Shown: positions 24,931-33,859, counted from the stretch's first letter. The stretch: DNA of 64,000 nt from Paramagnetospirillum kuznetsovii (GCF_003284725.1 NZ_PGTO01000009.1:1-64000); one strand, 5' to 3'. The notes: generated from the letters alone by a model not told the origin. A program made the numbers and translations.

Positions 24931-27043
24931 GGAAGGCGGAGCCCTTGCCGGGCACGGATTCGACCCAGATGCGGCCGTTATGCTGGTCGATCACCTTCTT
25001 GCAGATGGCCAGTCCGATGCCGGTGCCTTCGAATTTGTCGGGGGTATGCAGGCGCTTGAACACCCCGAAGATGGTGCCGTGGTAAATGCCCTCGATGCCG
25101 ATTCCGTTATCCCGGATGGTAATTACATGGGACATGGGGCCGGATTCCGCGCTGATCGAGACGATGGGGTTGCGTTCCGGCAGGCGGTATTTCAAGGCAT
25201 TGCCGATCAAATTCTGGAACAGGCGGACAAGGTCCGAGGCGTTGCCCTTCAAGGTGGGAAGCGAGGATTGCAGATCGACGCGCCCGTTGGCCTCGGTGAT
25301 GGCATGGCGGAGCACGGCCAGGGCCTCCGCCATGATGTCGGTCAGCGCCACCGGCTCCATGGGCTTGTCCCCCCTGCCGATGCGCGAGAATTCCAGCAGG
25401 TCGACGATAAGCCGGTCCATGCGCACGGCGCCGTCATGGGCGAAGGCGATGAACTCGCGGGCATCGGCGTCCAGTTTGTCGGCGTAGCGCCTTGCCAGCA
25501 ACGAGACGTAGCTGGAGACCTGGCGCAGCGGCTGGCGCAGGTCGTGGGAGGCCACATAGGCGAATTGCTCGAGTTCGGCGTTGGATTGCGCGAGATCGCG
25601 GCGAACCGATTCCTCTTCCAACACCGCGCTGACCCAGCGCCCCAGCAGTCTGACGAATTCGCGGTCGCCGTCGTCGAAATTTCTGTCGATCGGTCTTGGC
25701 GACGAAAAACTGACGGTGCCATAGACCTTTCCCCGGACCCGGATCGGGACGCCGATATAAGTCTCCAGCCCATGGGTGCGGTAGCAGGGGTGATCGGCGA
25801 AAGGGGATTGCGCCATATGCGAGATGGCGATGACGTCGTCGTGGTCGATGGCCAGGGCGCAATAGGTGTTGGGCAGGTCGAAGATGGTGCCGTCGGGTGT
25901 GGCACCTTCCTCCATGGCGGCGGAGTGGTGCTCGACGGTGAATCGCGTCCCCTCGACCCGGCTGATCATGCCCATGAACAGGCCGAGATGACGCCGCGCG
26001 AGGCCCAGGGCATCGGTCAGGCGCATGCCGACGTAAGGCGTCGGCAAGGCGGCGATTTCACTTAAGGCCCGGAGGTTTTCGTATTGTCGGCGCAGCAGTT
26101 CGGATCTCTCCGCCAGCGCCATTTCCATGCGCTTGCGCTCGGTGATGTCCTCGTGGACGAGAACAACCTCGGGCACCGAGGTTTCGTCGCCGTGAATGGG
26201 ATAGACATAGCCGTGCAGCCAGCGCTCGCCGCCGCCATTCTCGGAATCCACATGAACGGCTGGAATTTCCAGACTTTGTCCCGCCAGCCCGTCGGGCAGC
26301 AATTCGCTCAATCCGCTGCCCACGGGGGAGTCGCCCCACAGCTTGACCCAGGCGCGATTGGACATGCGGGGCTTTGAATTGCTATCGACGATTCGCATGG
26401 CCAGTGGGCTCTGCTCGAAAATAGCGCGAAAGCGGGTCTCTGATTCGCGCAGGGCGATTTCGGCATGCTTGCGATCAGAGATGTCGGTGGCGGTGGTCAG
26501 GCAGCGCCAGCCGCCGCCATCCTCGTTGCCAAGATGCACGCTTTCCAGGATCACGGGCAAGGGGGGGCGGTGATCGGAGATCAGCGACACTTCCGTGGTT
26601 GCCCGGACGCCGGTTCGCACGGCCCGGAAATGGTCGTCGAGGAGGTGGCGTTCGCCCTTGTCGACGAACAACAGGAAGGGCTTGCTCGATATCCGGCTCT
26701 TGGTGCGGCCCAACAGGCTCATGGCGGCGATATTGGCGTCAACGACGGTAAAGTTCTCGTCGATGATAAAATAGCCGACCGGGGAATATTCAAACAGAGT
26801 GCGGTAGCGATCGCTGATTTTCGCGATACTGTCGTGCGCCTGACGCAGTTCCTCGTTCTGGGTTCTCAGTTCTTCCTGATGCACCTGAAGGCTGTGCAGA
26901 GTCTCCGTCATCAGCCGTCGGGAATCGTCCGGACCGCTGTCGAGCCTGCGGCGAAGCGCCTCGACCTCGCGCGTCAGCACCAAAACATCGGCCTCCAGTT
27001 GGGCTTTGGTTTTCGTGTGCGGGCTCCCTGGCTTCATCTGCAA
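24905..27043 (-). CDS. PAS-PAS-GAF hybrid-input sensor histidine kinase
   Basis: 712 residues, no membrane segment. Order: N-terminal coiled coil (LETLHSLQVHQEELRTQNEEL region), PAS 1 (about 75-195, RTLFEYSPVGYFIIDE), PAS 2 (about 205-320, RAIFEQSPLAMRIVD), GAF (about 335-490), HisKA with phospho-His in YVASHDLRQPLRQVSSYVSL, HATPase with NALKYR, DNGIGI and GTGIGLAICKKV. The HisKA/ATPase type resembles phytochrome-like kinases. A TTG at 27043 fits the AAGGA site best; ATG at 27037 is the alternative. It is divergent from the CheB-CheR-kinase fusion and overlaps the ROK gene. No cognate regulator is adjacent. Confidence 0.88.
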   Translation of the reverse strand: MQMKPGSPHTKTKAQLEADVLVLTREVEALRRRLDSGPDDSRRLMTETLHSLQVHQEELRTQNEELRQAHDSIAKISDRYRTLFEYSPVGYFIIDENFTVVDANIAAMSLLGRTKSRISSKPFLLFVDKGERHLLDDHFRAVRTGVRATTEVSLISDHRPPLPVILESVHLGNEDGGGWRCLTTATDISDRKHAEIALRESETRFRAIFEQSPLAMRIVDSNSKPRMSNRAWVKLWGDSPVGSGLSELLPDGLAGQSLEIPAVHVDSENGGGERWLHGYVYPIHGDETSVPEVVLVHEDITERKRMEMALAERSELLRRQYENLRALSEIAALPTPYVGMRLTDALGLARRHLGLFMGMISRVEGTRFTVEHHSAAMEEGATPDGTIFDLPNTYCALAIDHDDVIAISHMAQSPFADHPCYRTHGLETYIGVPIRVRGKVYGTVSFSSPRPIDRNFDDGDREFVRLLGRWVSAVLEEESVRRDLAQSNAELEQFAYVASHDLRQPLRQVSSYVSLLARRYADKLDADAREFIAFAHDGAVRMDRLIVDLLEFSRIGRGDKPMEPVALTDIMAEALAVLRHAITEANGRVDLQSSLPTLKGNASDLVRLFQNLIGNALKYRLPERNPIVSISAESGPMSHVITIRDNGIGIEGIYHGTIFGVFKRLHTPDKFEGTGIGLAICKKVIDQHNGRIWVESVPGKGSAFHVELPSGL

Positions 27044-27061
27044 TGCCGGTCCTTAATATCC

Positions 27062-27082
27062 CTCATTTGAAAATGAAATGAG
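27062..27082. promoter_or_regulatory. Inverted repeat 1 in the divergent kinase promoter region
   Basis: CTCATTT (27062-27068) and AAATGAG (27076-27082) are exact inverted arms around GAAAATG. The site lies 19 bases upstream of the PAS-GAF kinase start, in an AT-rich stretch that contrasts with the surrounding GC-rich DNA. Confidence 0.4.
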
Positions 27083-27111
27083 AAAAGCGGTTTAAAATAA
27101 TTGGCCTCTAA

Positions 27112-27130
27112 ATCTTACTGATTATAAGAT
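27112..27130. promoter_or_regulatory. Inverted repeat 2 in the divergent kinase promoter region
   Basis: ATCTTA (27112-27117) and TAAGAT (27125-27130) flank CTGATTA. It is 64 bases upstream of the CheB-CheR-kinase start and overlaps TATAAG, a plausible -10 element for that gene. Confidence 0.35.
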
Positions 27131-27193
27131 GTGGTTCAAGTGTGGTGTGACGATTCGACTTTTTTTGCCCAGGGGGGCATCTGCGGAGGGGGC

Positions 27194-30100
27194 ATGGCAC
27201 GTAAGCCAGTGGTGCGAAGCGCGGAAACCAAGACGAAGCGGGCAATTTCCAAACCGGATGAAACCGACCACTCGCAGTCCAAGGCCAAGGGACGGCGCAG
27301 CAATCTTCATGTGGTGGGAATCGGCGCCTCGGCCGGCGGCCTCGAGGCTCTGCGGCCTTTCGTGGCCAATCTGCCCACCGAGGCCAACATGGCCTATGTC
27401 ATCGTCCAGCATCTCTCGCCCGCCTATCGCTCCATGATGGTGCAATTGCTGTCGCGCGAGACCAAGCTGCCGGTGGAGGAGATCAAGGACGGCACCGTCC
27501 TGGCCGCCAACACCATCTATATCACGCCGCCCAACAAGGACGTGCGGGTCAAGAATTCCACCTTGTGGCTGCGCGAGCCCTCGGCGCCGCTGGGGCCGAA
27601 GCCTTCGGTGGACGTGTTCTTCGCCTCGCTTGCCGAGGATCGGGGCCAGCACGCCATCGGCGTCATCTTGTCGGGAACCGGCAGCGACGGGGCGCACGGC
27701 ATGCGCGCCATCAAGGCCAGCGGCGGCCTGACCGTCGCCCAGGAACCGGAAACCGCCAAGTATGACGGCATGCCCAAGGCCGCCATCGATTCCGGCTGCG
27801 TCGATCAGACCTTGCCGCCCGACGCCATCGGCCCCGAACTGGCCTCCATCTCGCGGTTTCCGCGGCCGGTGGTGCCGCAGAAATCGGAAGAGCCCAAGAC
27901 CCAGGACACCATCAACGAAATCTTTCTGCTGGTGCGCAAGCGCACGGATGTGGATTTCACCCAATACAAGCTCAACACGGTTCGCCGTCGTTTGGAGCGC
28001 CGCATGGCGGCCAACCGCATCGAAACCCTTGGCGCCTATCTGGAATTCGTCGAGCGGCAGCCCGCCGAATTGGACTTGCTGTGCAAGGATATCCTGATCT
28101 CGGTCACGTCGTTCTTCCGCGATGGCAAGGCGTTCGAGGACGTGAAGGTGATCTTGCGCGATCTGCTGGCCACCAAGCGGCCGGGCGATTCCATCCGCAT
28201 TTGGGTTCCCGCCTGCGCCACCGGCGAGGAAGCCTATTCCTTCGCCATGATGCTGACCGATCTGTTGGGCGATTCGGCCCGGTCTTATAAGATCCAAGTC
28301 TTTGCCACCGATATCGACCTGGACGCCATGCGCCATGCCCGCAAGGGGACGTATTCGGCCAGCACGGTTGATGGCTTGGATAAGGCCTTCGTGTCGAAAT
28401 ACTTCGACGCCATGGGGCAGAATTATCAGATCAAGAAGCCGATTCGCGAGATGGTGGTGTTCGCCCGTCAGGATCTCATCAAGGATCCGCCCTTCGTCAA
28501 GGTGGACGTTATCTCGTGTCGCAATGTGCTGATCTACTTCAATTCCGATCTCCAGGACCGGGTGTTCCAGGTCTTCCACTACGCGCTGAACCCGGATAGC
28601 CATCTGTTCCTGGGCAAGTCGGAATCGGTCGGCCGCTGCTCGGATCTGTTCCGCGCCATCAAGACCACGTCGAAAATCTTCCAAAAGCGCATGGTGGGGC
28701 CGCGCTCCAGCAATCCGGTGTTCGGGGCGTTCCGGCTCAAGTCCACCGAGCCGACCGAGACCTTGCTGCCAACCGGCGGCGCCTCCATCGAGGCGGTGGT
28801 GCGCGACGGCTTCGTCGAGTCCTGCATGCCCCCCAGCGTTGCGGTCAACGAGAACCTGGATATTCTCTATTATCACGGCGACGTGGACGGTTTTGTCCGT
28901 TTCCCCCAGGGCCGTCCCAACCAGAATCTGGGCAAGCTGATCGCCGACGAGTTCCGCATCGATCTTCGTGGCCTGGTCCATCGCGCCCGCGAATCCGCCG
29001 GGGTTACCTACGGCACCAAGCGACAGCTGAAGACTCGCGATGGCGATATCCTGTCGCGTCTGGTGGTGCGGCCGTTGCGCCCCGATGCTGGGCGCGACGG
29101 CATGTTCCTGGTGAGCTGCGAAAAGATCGAACCCAGCATCGAAGGCGGGCCGATCGAGGCCTCGCTCAGTCCCGCCAACGAAATCCGCCTCTCCGAGCTG
29201 GAACAGGAACTGACGGCCACCCGCGAGCATCTTCAGACGGTGGTCGAGGAGTTGGAGACCTCCAACGAGGAGCTTCAGGCCCTCAACGAGGAAATGCAGG
29301 CCGCCAACGAGGAACTGCAATCCTCCAACGAGGAGTTGGAAACCTCCAACGAGGAATTGCAATCCACCAACGAGGAACTGACCACCGTCAACGAGGAACT
29401 CCAGGTTCGCACCACGGAACTCGCGGCGGCCAATGCCGATCTCCAGAACATTCAGGATAACGTGGGCTTTCCCATGCTGGTGGTGGACAGGGCCTTGCGC
29501 ATCACCCGGTTCACCCCCCAGGCGGCGCGGTTGTTCGGATTGCTGCCGTCCGATGCCGGGCAACTGATCACGGCGGTACCCAGCCAGTTCCACATTCGCG
29601 ATCTCCGCAATTTGCTGGTCAATGTGGTGACCGATGGCACCTCGCATGAAGAAATCATCGAGGCGGAGGGCCGCATCTACCGCATGGGGGCCGTTCCCTA
29701 TCGCGATCTCAGGGAGCAGACCGCAGGCGCCATTCTTACCTTCATCGACGAGACCGAGCTGCGGACCACCCAGAAGAGCCTCGAATCCAGTCTGGAAAGC
29801 ATCAACAATACCCAAATTGAACTCCGCGAGGCCAAGGATCTGGCCGAAAGCGCCAATCGCGCCAAGTCGGAATTCCTCGCCAATATGAGCCACGAGTTGC
29901 GGACGCCGCTGAACGCGGTGCTCGGCTTCGCCCAGATCATGGCCGACGAGATGTGGGGCGATCTCGGCAATGAGCGCTACAAGGAATATATCGGCATCAT
30001 TGTCGATAGCGGACAGCACTTGCTGTCACTGATCAGCCAGGTGCTGGACATGTCGGTGATCGAGGCGGGGCGCGCCAATCTGCGCGAGAATAATGTCAAT

Positions 30101-30562
30101 ATCACCGACGTCATCGCCAGTTCGGTCCGCTTGCTGTCCTCCCAGGCCGAGACCGGCGGCATTGCCCTAACCTCGTCGGTACCGGCCGATTTGCCGATGC
30201 TGTTCGGCGACCTGACCGCCATCCAGCGCGTGATGCTCAATCTGCTGGGCAATGCCTTGAAGTTCACCCGGCCGGGAGGGGCCGTGACCCTGACCGCCAC
30301 CCATGACCAAAGCGGTGTCACCATCTGCGTTCGCGACAACGGTATCGGCATCAAGGCGGCCGATCTGGCCCGCGTATTGATGCCGTTCGAGCAGGGGGGG
30401 CAAAAGACGCTGATCAAGGAGCGCGAAGGCGTCGGCCTCGGCCTGCCCATCTCGAAATCGCTGATGGAGCTTCATGGCGGCACCCTGTCCATCGACAGTC
30501 TTGAGGGCAAGGGCACCACGGCCTGCGTCCATTTCCCATCCTCGCGCGTCGTCAGCGTCTGA
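27194..30562 (+). CDS. CheB-CheR-PAS-histidine kinase fusion protein
   Basis: 1122 residues, cytoplasmic. A CheB methylesterase domain (GASAGG Ser, VQHLSP His, SGTGSDGAHG Asp; about 35-225) comes first and has no receiver in front of it. CheR methyltransferase follows (about 245-510; FTQYKLNTVRRRLERRM, PACATGEEAYSFAM, CRNVLIYF). Then a PAS-like region, a long coiled coil built of repeated (S/T)NEEL(Q/E) units (about 690-780), another PAS domain, HisKA (FLANMSHELRTPLN) and HATPase (NALKF, DNGIGI, GVGLGLPISKS). Such fusions are thought to link receptor-like modification chemistry to a kinase; their substrates are unknown. The ATG at 27194 is preceded by GGAGGGGGC. A terminator follows. Confidence 0.9.
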   Translation: MARKPVVRSAETKTKRAISKPDETDHSQSKAKGRRSNLHVVGIGASAGGLEALRPFVANLPTEANMAYVIVQHLSPAYRSMMVQLLSRETKLPVEEIKDGTVLAANTIYITPPNKDVRVKNSTLWLREPSAPLGPKPSVDVFFASLAEDRGQHAIGVILSGTGSDGAHGMRAIKASGGLTVAQEPETAKYDGMPKAAIDSGCVDQTLPPDAIGPELASISRFPRPVVPQKSEEPKTQDTINEIFLLVRKRTDVDFTQYKLNTVRRRLERRMAANRIETLGAYLEFVERQPAELDLLCKDILISVTSFFRDGKAFEDVKVILRDLLATKRPGDSIRIWVPACATGEEAYSFAMMLTDLLGDSARSYKIQVFATDIDLDAMRHARKGTYSASTVDGLDKAFVSKYFDAMGQNYQIKKPIREMVVFARQDLIKDPPFVKVDVISCRNVLIYFNSDLQDRVFQVFHYALNPDSHLFLGKSESVGRCSDLFRAIKTTSKIFQKRMVGPRSSNPVFGAFRLKSTEPTETLLPTGGASIEAVVRDGFVESCMPPSVAVNENLDILYYHGDVDGFVRFPQGRPNQNLGKLIADEFRIDLRGLVHRARESAGVTYGTKRQLKTRDGDILSRLVVRPLRPDAGRDGMFLVSCEKIEPSIEGGPIEASLSPANEIRLSELEQELTATREHLQTVVEELETSNEELQALNEEMQAANEELQSSNEELETSNEELQSTNEELTTVNEELQVRTTELAAANADLQNIQDNVGFPMLVVDRALRITRFTPQAARLFGLLPSDAGQLITAVPSQFHIRDLRNLLVNVVTDGTSHEEIIEAEGRIYRMGAVPYRDLREQTAGAILTFIDETELRTTQKSLESSLESINNTQIELREAKDLAESANRAKSEFLANMSHELRTPLNAVLGFAQIMADEMWGDLGNERYKEYIGIIVDSGQHLLSLISQVLDMSVIEAGRANLRENNVNITDVIASSVRLLSSQAETGGIALTSSVPADLPMLFGDLTAIQRVMLNLLGNALKFTRPGGAVTLTATHDQSGVTICVRDNGIGIKAADLARVLMPFEQGGQKTLIKEREGVGLGLPISKSLMELHGGTLSIDSLEGKGTTACVHFPSSRVVSV

Positions 30563-30580
30563 TCCCGGCGTATTTCAAAT

Positions 30581-30609
30581 CCTCCCCTTTACACAGGGGG
30601 AGGCTTTTT
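30581..30609 (+). terminator. Intrinsic terminator of the CheB-CheR-kinase gene
   Basis: CCTCCCC (30581-30587) pairs with GGGGAGG (30597-30603), followed by CTTTTTG. It lies 19 bases after the stop codon. Confidence 0.8.
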
Positions 30610-30836
30610 GCATGGAAAATATTTGTCGTAAACCAAACAATTATTTAAAATCATAAGAAAATTGTGCGAAGGGCGACAAATAATGATGCGAAGTCGTCAA
30701 AATGAATATGGGAAATAGTATTTCGTATCTTGCCGATTGTGTTGTGGTGTAGCGTTCTTCGTGCGGCATTTCGATCATGATTTGCCGATTGTGGGCAGTC
30801 TCCCAAATATTGGTTTGACGCTCCATGGAGAATGAA
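30610..30836. other. AT-rich intergenic region
   Basis: About 230 bases, clearly AT-richer than the flanks. It contains a 12-base direct repeat TTGCCGATTGTG (near 30731 and 30783). It should hold the promoter of the small gene at 30837, but I could not pick a confident -35/-10 pair. No gene is recognisable. Confidence 0.35.
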
Positions 30837-31121
30837 ATGAGCAAAGCCGAAATCCTTCTCAGTCGTCTCCTCTCGGCCAGCAAAGGCGTAAACTCGTCCG
30901 AGCGTCAGGCCGAGGCGCGGGTGCGAACCAATGACTTTTTCGATCTGGACCGCAAGGAGATGAAGGCGGTCGGCTTGATGGCCGGTGTCGACGAAATTCA
31001 GTCCACCGTACAGGGCTTGCTGGATGCCGCGACCAAGGATGGTCATGCCACCCTGATCGAGGTCTACGAGGCATCGCTTTCCGTGTTCGCAAAATGGACC
31101 ACGGCCCAGGACGCGGCCTAG
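30837..31121 (+). CDS. Small uncharacterised helical protein
   Basis: 94 residues, no signal peptide, mainly helical (KAEILLSRLLSASKGVN...LMAGVDEIQSTVQGLLDAATKDGHA). I do not recognise a family. The ATG at 30837 is preceded by GGAG with seven bases spacing; an ATG at 30825 would add four residues but lacks such a site. It is flanked by terminators on both sides, so it is a stand-alone transcript, which argues that it is a real gene. Confidence 0.6.
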   Translation: MSKAEILLSRLLSASKGVNSSERQAEARVRTNDFFDLDRKEMKAVGLMAGVDEIQSTVQGLLDAATKDGHATLIEVYEASLSVFAKWTTAQDAA

Positions 31122-31142
31122 ATCAATCGGTCCAACATGATG

Positions 31143-31173
31143 AAAGGGTCGGCTTTGCCGACCCTTTCTTTTT
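31143..31173 (+). terminator. Strong intrinsic terminator
   Basis: AAAGGGTCGGC (31143-31153), loop TTT, GCCGACCCTTT (31157-31167), then CTTTTT. The 11-bp perfect stem and T-tract lie 21 bases after the small gene. Confidence 0.9.
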
Positions 31174-31257
31174 GGCCGCGTCCAACCCGACAACCGTTGA
31201 ATCTTGCCGCCCAAGCGCAAATATGCAAAGACTTACCGAATTATCGGAGACCCGACC

Positions 31258-32289
31258 GTGACCCGTGCAAGTCTTGACTATCCCTTCGCCACGCCGCCCG
31301 AATCCAGCCGAGTTCTCGAGGTTGCCCCTGGCATCCGCTGGATTCGCATGCCGCTGCCCTTCGCCTTGGATCATATCAATCTATGGGCATTGGATGATGG
31401 CGACGACGGTGTCGCCTTGGTGGATTCCGGGCTTGGCAATGACGAGACCAAGGCGTTGTGGGAGGAGCTTCTGGCGGGGCCTTTGGCGGGACGGCGCCCG
31501 ACCCGGCTGATCGCCACCCATTTTCATCCCGACCATATGGGGCTGTCCGGTTGGCTGTGCCAAAGGCTGGGCATCGAGTTGACAGCCTCGCAGCGCGAAT
31601 GGCTGTTCGGCCGCATGCTGTGGCTGGAGGACAGCGAGGAATTCACCGCCAATCAGGTGTCCTATTACCGCCGTATCGGCTTTGATGCCGAGCAGTTGGA
31701 AGGGGTTCGGGCGCGTGGCAACACCTATCGCGCCCGCATCGACGTCATTCCGGTTCGCGTGGTGGGCATTCGCCATGGCGACGACATCGTGATCGGCGGC
31801 CGCTCGTGGCGGATGATCGAAGGCGGCGGCCATTCTCCCGAGCATGCCTGCCTGTACTGCGCCGAGGCCAATGTGCTGATCTCGGGCGATCAGATCCTGC
31901 CGCGCATCAGCCCTATCGTCGGCGTCTGGCCGCAGCAGCCGGAGGCCGAGCCGCTGTCCCTGTTCCTGGATGCCTTGGATCGACTGCGCGAACTGCCCGC
32001 CGATACCCTGGTCCTGCCGTCGCACGGATTGCCGTTCCGTGGCCTCCACACGCGGGTCGACGAATTGAAGGCGCATCATGGGGAACGTCTGGACAAGACT
32101 CTAAGCGCCTGTGCCGAGCCGGTGACCGCCGGTCAGGTGCTGCGCGTCCTGTTCAAACGGGAGCTGGACGCCCACCAGATGGGCTTCGCCACCGGTGAGA
32201 CCTTGGCCCATTTGCATCATCTGATGCGTCACGGCCAAGTCCTGCGCGAGGAAGGCAGGGACGGAGTCTGGCGCTATCGCCGGGCCTGA
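31258..32289 (+). CDS. MBL-fold metallo-hydrolase
   Basis: 343 residues. The metal site THFHPDHMG is intact, as are GGGHSPEHACLY and ISGDQILPR. The C-terminal 80 residues form a helical or winged-helix tail (HQMGFATGETLAHLHHLMRHGQV...WRYRR) seen in beta-lactamase-like hydrolases that act on CoA thioesters or RNA. The substrate is unknown. The GTG at 31258 has GGAGA eight bases upstream and the product then starts just before the domain; an ATG at 31204 would add 18 residues. Confidence 0.8.
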   Translation: MTRASLDYPFATPPESSRVLEVAPGIRWIRMPLPFALDHINLWALDDGDDGVALVDSGLGNDETKALWEELLAGPLAGRRPTRLIATHFHPDHMGLSGWLCQRLGIELTASQREWLFGRMLWLEDSEEFTANQVSYYRRIGFDAEQLEGVRARGNTYRARIDVIPVRVVGIRHGDDIVIGGRSWRMIEGGGHSPEHACLYCAEANVLISGDQILPRISPIVGVWPQQPEAEPLSLFLDALDRLRELPADTLVLPSHGLPFRGLHTRVDELKAHHGERLDKTLSACAEPVTAGQVLRVLFKRELDAHQMGFATGETLAHLHHLMRHGQVLREEGRDGVWRYRRA

Positions 32290-32476
32290 CCGGGTCTATT
32301 TCGGTTCATCGTCCCCAACCCTATGCCCGGCATGGTTGACATTCCTCGGCCCCCTCATACATACTGATGGGGAGCAGAGTCATTCTAAACAGATGCCTTC
32401 CGGGCCGCGCATCTCGCATGTGGTCTGGGGGGCCTTTGTCGTATCTAGGAGCCTCTGACTGACGAGAGGATTCCAC

Positions 32477-33457
32477 ATGGATCGGCCGTCGGATTTTGGC
32501 CAGGGTTCCGCCGCAAAGGCGCTGGAAGTACTGCTGGTCGATGGCGACATGGCGGTGCTCGACCGCGTCAGGGCGCTGATTCTTCAAAGTTGTGGCGGCA
32601 ATGCCAGGGTGGACCTGGCGAGGACCGCCGACGAAGCCCTGGCCAAACTGGCCGGGGGGCGCGTCGATATCTGCTTTGCCGATTTTGTGCTGGCCAAGGA
32701 ATCGGGATTTCAATTGGCCGCGTCGAGGGATGGCGTGCTGCCGCACACAGCCTTCGTGCTGCTGGCGGACGCGGCCCGCAAGGAGTGGGTCTATTCCGCC
32801 CTTCGCCATGGCGCCCAGGATTGTGTCGTCAAGGACAAGCTCGATACCTACGAGATTCTCAAGACCATCGCCTTTTCCCTGTTTCATAAGAGTCGCGAGT
32901 TGGAACTTACCACGGCGGCCCTGCGTGATCCGCTGACCGGATTGGGCAATCGGGCGTTGTTCAACGAGCAGGCCCAGGTCTTGATCGAACAGGCACGGCG
33001 GAATAATGAACAACTGGCCGTGCTGTTCATGGATATCGACGGATTGAAACCGATCAACGACGCTCTGGGCCACGCCGCAGGCGACGAGTTGCTAAAGCAG
33101 GTGTCGGATCGGATCAGGTCGGCGACCCGCAAAAGCGATGTGGTCGCTCGCATGGGCGGCGATGAGTTTGCCGCCATCTTGCCGCGCATCCAGTCGCCGG
33201 AAACGGTGGCGCAGGTGACGGAAGGGTTGATGGAGGCGGTTGATCGGGTGCCCTATACCATCGGGTCGCATAGCGTTCGGGTGGGGTTGAGTTGCGGTTC
33301 CGCCGTCTTTCCAGACGAGGCGGATTCCATCATGAAGCTGCTGGCCGTTTCCGATGCGCGCATGTATGCCGCCAAGGCGCGCAAGCGGGTGCCAAGGGCG
33401 AAGGCCCCGAACAAGGTGCCGCAGACCATGAAGTGGCTGCCGAACGGCCAGTCCTAG
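32477..33457 (+). CDS. REC-GGDEF diguanylate cyclase
   Basis: 326 residues. The receiver (about 15-130) keeps a candidate Asp (ICFADFVLAKESG) and Lys (CVVKDK) but has VDGD in place of the usual acidic pair and LLADAA where a Ser/Thr is expected. The GGDEF domain (about 150-315) is canonical: DPLTGLGNRALF, FMDIDGLKPINDALGH, RMGGDEFAAILPR, with an RKSD inhibitory site five residues before. It should make c-di-GMP. The ATG at 32477 follows GAGGATTCCAC. A TTGACA at 32336 may belong to its promoter. Confidence 0.88.
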   Translation: MDRPSDFGQGSAAKALEVLLVDGDMAVLDRVRALILQSCGGNARVDLARTADEALAKLAGGRVDICFADFVLAKESGFQLAASRDGVLPHTAFVLLADAARKEWVYSALRHGAQDCVVKDKLDTYEILKTIAFSLFHKSRELELTTAALRDPLTGLGNRALFNEQAQVLIEQARRNNEQLAVLFMDIDGLKPINDALGHAAGDELLKQVSDRIRSATRKSDVVARMGGDEFAAILPRIQSPETVAQVTEGLMEAVDRVPYTIGSHSVRVGLSCGSAVFPDEADSIMKLLAVSDARMYAAKARKRVPRAKAPNKVPQTMKWLPNGQS

Positions 33458-33490
33458 AAATATTTGGGCGGCCTAGAAATATTTAGGCGG
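33453..33490. repeat. Tandem 19-bp duplication across two convergent stop codons
   Basis: CCTAGAAATATTTGGGCGG (33453-33471) is directly followed by CCTAGAAATATTTAGGCGG (33472-33490), differing at one base. The first copy holds the TAG stop of the cyclase gene and the second the TAA stop of the ArsR-type gene on the other strand. Confidence 0.75.
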
Positions 33491-33797
33491 CGCAGGCCCC
33501 TTCGGGGGCGCAATACAGGCCGTAAAGCGTGTTGATCACCGCGCTGGCCTCGGCACCGGCCAGGGAATAGAAAATGGTCTGGGCCTGCCTGCGGGTCTGG
33601 ACCAGATTGTCGCGCCGCAGGCGCGCCAGATGCTGGGATAGGGCCGATTGGCTGAGGCCGATGATCCGCTCCAACTCCCCCACCGACTTCTCGCCGTGCA
33701 ACAGCTGACAGAGAATCATCAGGCGATGTTCGTTGCTCATGGCCTTGAGCAGGGCGCTGGCTCGGCGGGCGCTATCCTGAAGCTTCTCAAGTTCCAT
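33483..33797 (-). CDS. bigR: ArsR-family repressor of the BigR/SqrR (persulfide-sensing) type
   Basis: 104 residues, winged HTH: ALLKAMSNEHRLMILCQLL, then SVGELERIIGLSQSALSQHL and LVQTRRQAQTIFYSLA. Two Cys, C30 and C96 counted from the ATG at 33797, lie 66 residues apart, the same spacing as the redox pair known in BigR and SqrR, which sense persulfides by forming a Cys-Cys polysulfide link. An extra Cys is at residue 102. A TTG two codons upstream (33803) is closer to the GGAGG site. The promoter carries a palindrome that may be its own operator. No sulfide-oxidation gene is adjacent. Confidence 0.8.
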   Translation of the reverse strand: MELEKLQDSARRASALLKAMSNEHRLMILCQLLHGEKSVGELERIIGLSQSALSQHLARLRRDNLVQTRRQAQTIFYSLAGAEASAVINTLYGLYCAPEGACAA

Positions 33798-33831
33798 GAC
33801 CAAGGATCCTCCAATTCAGCAGGGCACATAT

Positions 33832-33859
33832 ATAATAACACTGATTCAATATATTTCAA
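33832..33859 (-). promoter_or_regulatory. Promoter of the ArsR/BigR-like gene
   Basis: On the minus strand TTGAAA (33854-33859), 16 bases, TATTAT (33832-33837). Both hexamers match the sigma-70 consensus at 5/6. The palindrome at 33843-33861 covers the -35 and spacer. Confidence 0.6.

Noticed and set aside
29254-29400. Repetitive DNA suggestive of a tandem repeat array
   Set aside because: It encodes the regular NEEL coiled-coil heptads of the CheB-CheR-kinase; the repetition is at the protein level.
27122-30019. A 965-codon open frame on the minus strand opposite the CheB-CheR-kinase gene
   Set aside because: It mirrors the plus-strand codon bias (its FLVGGLQ-type repeats are the antisense of the NEEL repeats), has no family motifs and no ribosome site. 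The plus-strand gene has complete catalytic motifs.
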